The position numbers and the translations under genes were made by a program. The notes under the pieces are model-generated. The model did no database searches and was not told the DNA's origin. It saw only the letters and a program-made list of their open reading frames with translations. This document shows positions 6,408-10,640 of a DNA stretch of 10,640 nt, one piece after another. Positions within the stretch are counted from its first letter, which is position 1; the number at the start of each line of letters is the position of its first letter. The stretch is from JBCBSP01 sp964561235 (lineage in GTDB: Bacteria; Pseudomonadota; Alphaproteobacteria; Caulobacterales; Maricaulaceae), in contig CAZLOV010000081.1 in the NCBI GenBank assembly GCA_964561235.1, positions 1-10,640 on the forward strand. Direction: 5' to 3'.

Positions 6408-7715
6408 TCAACACTTATAGTACAGGTCGAACTCGACGGGATGCGGGTGCGTTTCGAAGCGCAGCACCTCTTCCATCTTCAGATCGATGTACGCGTCGAT
6501 CTGGTCGTCATCCATCACGCCGCCCTTGGTGAGGAAGCCGCGGTCGGCGTCGAGCGCCTCGATCGCCTCGCGCAGGCTGCGGCAGACTGTTGGAATGTCC
6601 TTCAGCTCTTCCGGCGGCAAGTCGTAGAGGTCCTTGTCCATCGCGTCGCCCGGATGGATCTGGTTCTCGATACCGTCCAGCCCGGCCATGAAGAGCGCGG
6701 TGAAGGTCAGATACGGATTGCCTGCAGGATCGGGGAAACGCGTCTCGATGCGCTTGCCCTTCGCCGAGGGCGCGTGCGGGATCCGGATCGACGCGGACCG
6801 GTTGCGGGAGGAATAGGCCAGCAGCACCGGCGCCCCGAAGCCCGGCACCAGGCGCTTGNNNNNNNNNNCGGCGAAGAGCGGCTTGCCGCCTTTCCAGATC
6901 GACTGGTGGACGTGCATGCCCGAGCCGTTGTCCTTGAAGACCGGCTTCGGCATGAAGGTCGCCGACTTGCCGTAGGCGGCCGCGACCATGTGCACGATAT
7001 ACTTGTAGAGCTGCATGCCGTCGGCCATGCGCGTCAGCGTGTTGAACTTCATGCCGAGCTCATGCTGGGACGGTGCCACCTCGTGGTGGTGCTTTTCCGG
7101 CGCCAGGCCAAGTTCGCCCATCACCGCGAGCATTTCCGAGCGCATGTCCTGGCCCGAATCAATCGGCGGGACCGGAAAATAGCCGCCCTTGGGGCCGGGC
7201 CGGTGGCCCAGATTGCCGCCCTCGAAGCGCGCATTCGAGTTGTAGGGGCCTTCCTCGCTGTCGAAGGCGTAACCGGTCTCATGCGGCTCGGTCGACCAGC
7301 GCACGTCGTCGAACACGAAGAATTCCGCTTCGGGGCCGAAATAGGCCGTGTCGCCCACGCCGGTCGATTCGAGAAACTTCTCGGCCTTTTTCGCCGTCGT
7401 GCGCGGATCGCGGTTGTACGGCTCCATGGTGGAGGGCTCGAGCACGTCGCAGATCAGCGCCAGCGTGTTCTGCTGGTAGAACGGATCGATCACCGCGGTC
7501 TCGACGTCCGGCTTGAGGTTCATGTCGGACTCGTTGATCGCCTTCCAGCCCGCAATCGAGGAGCCGTCGAACATCACGCCTTCCTCGAAGAAGTCCTCGT
7601 ACACCATCGACTTGTCGAAGGTGACGTGCTGCAGCTTGCCGCGCGGGTCGGTGAAGCGCAGATCGACGAACTGGATGTCTTCGTCCTTGATTCGCTTGAG
7701 AAGTTTGTCAGCCAT
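6408..7715 (-). CDS. glnA: Glutamine synthetase type I (interrupted by an N gap)
   Basis: Makes glutamine from glutamate, ammonium and ATP as a cytoplasmic dodecamer. As read it is 435 aa, short of the usual 468-470. Visible elements: the N-terminal beta-grasp with MFDGSSIAGW (Asp50 pocket); metal ligands Glu129 and Glu131 in YFGPEAEFF; Glu212 in HHHEVAPSQHEL; GSGMHVHQS with the ATP-site His; RNRSASIRIP; RIETRFPDP; and KDLYDLPPEE, whose Tyr364 is the adenylylation site. After GGKPLFA, ten N (6859-6868) replace what is normally about 36 residues before YKRLVPGF, so the gene is probably complete in the organism at about 467 aa. The flap, normally PGFEAP, reads PGFGAP here. The start ATG 7715 has a weak GAGAAAG upstream. 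It lies 68 bases downstream of glnB and ends in a strong terminator. Confidence 0.95.
   Translation of the reverse strand: MADKLLKRIKDEDIQFVDLRFTDPRGKLQHVTFDKSMVYEDFFEEGVMFDGSSIAGWKAINESDMNLKPDVETAVIDPFYQQNTLALICDVLEPSTMEPYNRDPRTTAKKAEKFLESTGVGDTAYFGPEAEFFVFDDVRWSTEPHETGYAFDSEEGPYNSNARFEGGNLGHRPGPKGGYFPVPPIDSGQDMRSEMLAVMGELGLAPEKHHHEVAPSQHELGMKFNTLTRMADGMQLYKYIVHMVAAAYGKSATFMPKPVFKDNGSGMHVHQSIWKGGKPLFAXXXXKRLVPGFGAPVLLAYSSRNRSASIRIPHAPSAKGKRIETRFPDPAGNPYLTFTALFMAGLDGIENQIHPGDAMDKDLYDLPPEELKDIPTVCRSLREAIEALDADRGFLTKGGVMDDDQIDAYIDLKMEEVLRFETHPHPVEFDLYYKC
6859..6868. other. Assembly gap (10 N) inside glnA
   Basis: Ten undetermined bases occur in codons between GGKPLFA and KRLVPGF. Comparison with the usual GlnA spacing indicates about 106 unknown bases rather than 10. 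The reading frame happens to stay open because the difference is a multiple of three. Confidence 0.9.
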
Positions 7716-7734
7716 GTCTTTCTCGTTGCTGGCC

Positions 7735-7752
7735 GGCCGCGGGGGCCGCGGG
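7735..7752. repeat. Tandem 9-bp duplication in the glnB-glnA spacer
   Basis: GGCCGCGGG occurs twice in direct succession, at 7735-7743 and 7744-7752. It sits just upstream of the glnA ribosome-binding region. Each copy contains the palindrome CCGCGG, so the RNA could fold locally. Confidence 0.5.
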
Positions 7753-7783
7753 CGGGGGTGGACAGGGGCGGGAGGTCAGGGCG

Positions 7784-8122
7784 CTAGAGCGCTTCGTCGC
7801 CCGTTTCGCCGGTACGGATGCGGATCGCGTTCTCGACCGGCAGGATGAAGATCTTGCCGTCCCCGATACGCCCGGTCTGGGCGGCGTTCTGGATCGCCTC
7901 GACCGCCGCGTCGACGCGGCCGTCGGGCACGACCATCTCGATCTTGATCTTGGGCAGGAAGTCGACGACGTACTCCGCTCCGCGATAGAGTTCGGTATGG
8001 CCCTTCTGACGGCCGAAACCCTTCGCCTCGGTGACGGTGAGCCCCTGCAGGCCGATTTCCTGCAGGGCCTCCTTCACGTCGTCGAGCTTGAAGGGCTTGA
8101 TGACGGCTTCGATTTTCTTCAC
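7784..8122 (-). CDS. glnB: Nitrogen regulatory protein PII (GlnB)
   Basis: A trimeric signal protein that senses 2-oxoglutarate and ATP/ADP. It controls GlnE-type adenylylation of glutamine synthetase and the NtrB/NtrC system. The product is 112 aa, the family norm. Visible elements: the N-terminus KKIEAVIKPFKLDDVKEAL; the T-loop GRQKGHTELYRGAEYVVDF with the uridylylation target Tyr51 in YRGAEY; the B-loop TGRIGDGKIFILPVE; and the C-terminal ENAIRIRTGETGDEAL. The start is GTG at 8122, chosen because it gives the canonical N-terminus and is preceded by AGGAGG with a 9-base spacer; a longer frame from 8248 would add 42 residues that do not resemble PII. Adjacency to glnA favours GlnB over GlnK. 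Transcription is probably joint with glnA. Confidence 0.95.
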   Translation of the reverse strand: MKKIEAVIKPFKLDDVKEALQEIGLQGLTVTEAKGFGRQKGHTELYRGAEYVVDFLPKIKIEMVVPDGRVDAAVEAIQNAAQTGRIGDGKIFILPVENAIRIRTGETGDEAL

Positions 8123-8131
8123 GGCGCTGCG

Positions 8132-8137
8132 CCTCCT
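8132..8137 (-). promoter_or_regulatory. Shine-Dalgarno site of glnB
   Basis: A perfect AGGAGG lies on the minus strand nine bases upstream of the GTG start at 8122. It confirms the non-ATG start. Confidence 0.85.
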
Positions 8138-8215
8138 GACATCGCCCGCGAGGTAACGAGCATGACGCCCGCACCGCAACCGCGCCCCGGCTGGAAGGCT
8201 GACAGGGTCCGCACC

Positions 8216-8262
8216 GGCGCCCGGCGATTGAACAGCGGCGCCGCGCAAACAGGCGCCCGGCG
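8216..8262. repeat. Direct 11-bp repeats in the glnB/nnr divergent region
   Basis: GGCGCCCGGCG occurs at 8216-8226 and 8252-8262, 36 bases apart start to start, with the palindrome CGGCGCCG (8236-8243) between them. The second copy touches the GTG start of the plus-strand gene. They could be a regulator site shared by the divergent promoters or simply GC-rich coincidence. No NtrC-type TGCAC-N-GTGCA dyad or clear sigma-54 -24/-12 element is visible in 8123-8262. Confidence 0.35.
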
Positions 8263-9798
8263 GTGAGCGGCGGCGAAATCCTCTCCTGCGCCATCATGGG
8301 CCGCGCCGATGCGTTTGCGGCGGAGAGCGGCGTGGATCCCGCCATCCTGATGCGGCGCGCCGGGGAAGGGGCGGCGCGCGCCGTCATGCGGCGCTGGAGC
8401 CCGCGGCCGGTGCTTGCGCTTTGCGGGCCGGGCAATAACGGCGGCGACGGCTATGTCGTCGCCCGCATCCTGCAGGACGCCGGATGGCCGGTGCGCCTTG
8501 CGGCGATGGAGCCGGCGGGCGGACGCACGCCGGAGGCCGCTCGGGCGCGCAAGGACTGGTCCGGACCGGTGGAGGATCTCGCGCGCTGTGCGATCGGCGA
8601 GGCGGCGCTCATCGTGGACGCCATGTTCGGCGCAGGTCTTTCAAGGCCGCTTGAGGGCGCGGCCGCGCGTCTGGCGGAGGAGGCGAACGCATCCGCCGCC
8701 GCAATTGTCGCGCTGGATGCGCCTTCGGGCGTACACGGCGACAGGGCGCGCGCGATCGGCCCGGCGTTTCGCGCGGATCTGACCGTGACCTTTCACCGGT
8801 TCAAGCCGGCGCACGTGCTGTATCCCGGCCGCGGCCTTTGCGGCGAGATCGCCCTTGTGGACATCGGCATCCCGCATGGCTGGCGGAAAGCCGCCGGAGA
8901 GCCGGAGGCGCGTCTCAACGATCCCACGGGCGATGATCCGAGCCTCTTGGCCCGCGCCGGCGACATCCACAAGCATGCGCGCGGGCGCCTCGTCGTGCTG
9001 GCCGGCGGAGCGGGCTCGACCGGGGCTGCGCGGATCGCCGCGGCGGCGGCCCTGTGCGGCGGGGCCGGGCTCGCCACGTTGCTCTGTCCCGGTTCCTCCC
9101 TTCAGGAAGTCGCCGCCTCCGTGCGCTCCGAACTGACGGTCAAGCGCGACGAGACGCTATCCCTGCGCGAGCAGCTCGAAGCTTTGCGCGCGAAAGCCGC
9201 AGTGCTTGGTCCCGCCGGCGGGATCGGCGAACGCCTCGCCGGACAGGTCCTCTCGGCGGCGGCCGGATCCTGCCCGCTGGTGATCGACGCCGATGCGCTC
9301 ACAAGCTTCGAAGCCGATCCGGCGCGGCTGTTCAACGCGCTTGAGGCTCCGGCCATTCTCACCCCCCATGAGGGCGAGTTCGCGCGTCTGTTTCCCGACC
9401 TCGCCGAAGCCGGTCAGGACGGGCGCATGAACAAGATCGAGCGCACGCGCGCAGCCGCAGAGCGCGCCGGATGCGTCGTGCTGCTCAAAGGCCCCGATAC
9501 GGTGATCGCAGAGCCCGGCCGCACGCCGGCCGTCAATCTGCATGCCGATCCGGCGCTCGCCACGGCCGGGTCCGGCGATGCGCTCGCAGGGCTTATCGGA
9601 GCCGCGCTCGCCCAGGGCATGGCGCCCTTTGAGGCGGCCTGCCTGATGAGCTGGGTTCACGGCGAAGCGGGCCGTCTGATGGGGCCGGGGGCGACGGCGG
9701 AGACGTTGCTGTCGCGTCTGCCGGAGGCGCTGCACGCCCTTGCGCTCCGGCGCCGGCGCAGGTCGGCCTTGACCCGCGTGCAGCGCTCAAGCCCCTGA
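8263..9798 (+). CDS. nnr: Bifunctional NAD(P)H-hydrate epimerase / ADP-dependent dehydratase
   Basis: A metabolite-repair enzyme. The N-terminal YjeF_N domain epimerises R- and S-NAD(P)HX, and the C-terminal YjeF_C (ribokinase-like) domain dehydrates S-NAD(P)HX back to NAD(P)H using ADP. Length is 511 aa. Epimerase motifs: GPGNNGGDGYVVAR at 55-68, IVDAMFGAGL at 117-126, LDAPSGVHGD at 151-160 and FHRFKPAHVLYPG near 177-189. Dehydratase motifs: GRLVVLAGGAGSTGAA near 241, IDADAL at 341-346, TPHEGEFARLF at 367-377, VLLKGPDTVI, and NLHADPALATAGSGDALAG with catalytic Asp439. Start GTG 8263 places EILSCAIMGRADA at the expected N-terminus; the only SD hint is AGG nine bases upstream. The tail ends in an Arg-rich stretch beyond the domain. 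It is divergent from glnB and followed by maeB after 69 bases. Confidence 0.93.
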   Translation: MSGGEILSCAIMGRADAFAAESGVDPAILMRRAGEGAARAVMRRWSPRPVLALCGPGNNGGDGYVVARILQDAGWPVRLAAMEPAGGRTPEAARARKDWSGPVEDLARCAIGEAALIVDAMFGAGLSRPLEGAAARLAEEANASAAAIVALDAPSGVHGDRARAIGPAFRADLTVTFHRFKPAHVLYPGRGLCGEIALVDIGIPHGWRKAAGEPEARLNDPTGDDPSLLARAGDIHKHARGRLVVLAGGAGSTGAARIAAAAALCGGAGLATLLCPGSSLQEVAASVRSELTVKRDETLSLREQLEALRAKAAVLGPAGGIGERLAGQVLSAAAGSCPLVIDADALTSFEADPARLFNALEAPAILTPHEGEFARLFPDLAEAGQDGRMNKIERTRAAAERAGCVVLLKGPDTVIAEPGRTPAVNLHADPALATAGSGDALAGLIGAALAQGMAPFEAACLMSWVHGEAGRLMGPGATAETLLSRLPEALHALALRRRRRSALTRVQRSSP

Positions 9799-9828
9799 AA
9801 CGGCTTGGCGCCGGGCGCGTGCGGGGGC

Positions 9829-9861
9829 ATGGTCCCGCCTCCCTCGATACAGGCTGACCAT
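9829..9861. repeat. Inverted repeat between nnr and maeB
   Basis: ATGGTC (9829-9834) and GACCAT (9856-9861) are perfect 6-base inverted halves separated by 21 bases. They span the gap just before the maeB ATG. The first half contains an in-frame upstream ATG. This could be a hairpin near the maeB ribosome-binding region, but the long loop makes it weak. Confidence 0.25.
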
Positions 9862-9867
9862 ACATCA

Positions 9868-10640
9868 ATGACTGACGCCCCCGGCGACACGCCCCGCCCC
9901 GAGAAGGCCGACGGCCTCTCCGCGACCGATCGCGAAGCGCTCGACTTTCACAGCGCGTATCCGCCGGGAAAGCTCTCCCTCCAGCCGACCAAGCCGATGG
10001 CGACGCAGCGTGACCTCGCGCTTGCGTATTCCCCCGGCGTCGCAGCGCCGGTCCGCGCGATCGCCGAAGATCCCGATGCGGTCTACGACTACACCTCCAA
10101 GGGCAACATGGTGGCGGTGGTCTCCAACGGAACCGCGATCCTCGGGCTCGGCAATCTGGGCGCGGCCGCCTCCAAGCCGGTCATGGAAGGCAAGGCGGTG
10201 CTCTTCAAGCGCTTCGCCGACATAGACGCCTTCGATCTGGAAATCGGCTACGAGGATCCGGAGAAGTTCATCGAATGCGTCGCCGGCTTCGGAGAGAGCT
10301 TCGGCGGGATCAATCTCGAAGACATCCGAAGCCCGGAATGCTTCGAGATCGAGCAGGTGCTGCGCGAGCGCCTCGACATTCCGGTCTTCCACGACGACCA
10401 GCACGGCACGGCGATCATTGCGGCGGCCGGCCTCATCAACGCGCTGCATCTGACCGGACGCAGCTTCGAGGATGTCCGCGTCGTGCTCGTGGGCGCGGGC
10501 GCGGCCGGCCTTTCCGTTCTGGAGCTCGTCAAGTCGCTGGGCGTGAAGGATGAGAACGTCACCGTCGTGGACGTGCACGGCGTCGTGCACAGCGACCGCG
10601 GCGACCTGCATCCGCGGCTGGCCCGCCATGCGCGCAAGAC
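9868..10640 (+). CDS. maeB: NADP-type malic enzyme, N-terminal part (runs off the window)
   Basis: Oxidatively decarboxylates malate to pyruvate, making NAD(P)H. The frame is open from ATG 9868 to the window end, giving 257 codons; MaeB proteins of this group are about 750-770 aa with a C-terminal phosphotransacetylase-like domain that is not visible here. It closely follows the E. coli MaeB pattern: ALDFHSAYPPGKLSLQPTKP, then LALAYSPGVAAP with catalytic Tyr54, YTSKGNMVAVVSNGTAILGLG, KPVMEGKAVLFKRFA with catalytic Lys109, FGGINLEDI with metal ligands Glu151 and Asp152, and FHDDQHGTAI with Asp177. A Rossmann GAGAAGLSVLELV follows. An in-frame ATG at 9829 could add 13 residues; neither start has a strong SD. 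Confidence 0.93.
   Translation, partial: MTDAPGDTPRPEKADGLSATDREALDFHSAYPPGKLSLQPTKPMATQRDLALAYSPGVAAPVRAIAEDPDAVYDYTSKGNMVAVVSNGTAILGLGNLGAAASKPVMEGKAVLFKRFADIDAFDLEIGYEDPEKFIECVAGFGESFGGINLEDIRSPECFEIEQVLRERLDIPVFHDDQHGTAIIAAAGLINALHLTGRSFEDVRVVLVGAGAAGLSVLELVKSLGVKDENVTVVDVHGVVHSDRGDLHPRLARHARK

Noticed and set aside
6441..7787. Plus-strand open frame of 448 codons opposite glnA.
   Set aside because: Antisense shadow of glnA; it also crosses the N gap and has His/Arg/Val-rich composition without domains.
8123..8248. N-terminal 42-residue extension of GlnB from ATG 8248.
   Set aside because: The extra sequence does not resemble PII. GTG 8122 with AGGAGG gives exactly the canonical 112-residue protein.
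9865..10629. Minus-strand open frame of 254 codons near the right edge.
   Set aside because: It is antisense to the malic enzyme gene, whose catalytic motifs are unmistakable on the plus strand.
1..10640. Search for mobile elements, CRISPR arrays, tRNA/rRNA genes, toxin-antitoxin or defence genes.
   Set aside because: No transposase or integrase motifs, no terminal inverted repeats, no regularly spaced direct repeats and no RNA-gene signatures were seen. All long frames are accounted for by housekeeping or envelope genes.

Overview
The window looks like ordinary chromosome from a high-GC alphaproteobacterium, probably a marine, stalked or prosthecate-type lineage (Maricaulales/Hyphomonadaceae-like). 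That placement is inferred from the ParE N-terminus and C-terminus style, the SLT_4-type lipoprotein, the glnB-glnA pair next to a fused NAD(P)HX repair enzyme, and a large acidic, cysteine-free autotransporter. I see no phage, transposon, integrase, tRNA, rRNA or CRISPR. No stretch longer than 300 bases lacks a gene; the longest intergenic gap is 6202-6407.

Layout from left to right. A 30-residue single-helix membrane microprotein (70-162, +) ends tail-to-tail on parE, and the two genes share one CTAG as their stops. parE (159-2201, -) encodes topoisomerase IV subunit B. Upstream of it on the same strand is a lipoprotein with a lytic-transglycosylase fold (2273-2878, -), then a 1085-residue autotransporter (2944-6201, -). 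A strong intrinsic terminator (6346-6379) separates that gene from glnA (6408-7715, -), which is preceded by glnB (7784-8122, -) in a glnB-glnA operon. Divergent from glnB is a fused NAD(P)H-hydrate epimerase/dehydratase gene (8263-9798, +), followed by the first 257 codons of a maeB-type malic enzyme (9868 to window end, +).

How the genes fit together. GlnB (PII, with Tyr51) and GlnA (with the adenylylation-site Tyr) form the classical nitrogen-assimilation pair, where PII reports carbon/nitrogen state. The divergent NnrE-NnrD fusion repairs damaged NAD(P)H, and malic enzyme produces NAD(P)H and pyruvate, so the right half is a nitrogen/redox housekeeping cluster. The left half is DNA topology plus cell-envelope functions.

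The main points for a second look are as follows. glnA contains a run of 10 N that hides roughly 32 more codons than it shows. Immediately beside that gap, the usually invariant flap glutamate is read as glycine. The autotransporter passenger carries an EF-hand/dockerin-type calcium loop and several degenerate beta-helix repeat families. The microprotein/parE stop-codon overlap is also worth checking. I do not see evidence of an undescribed multi-gene system here.
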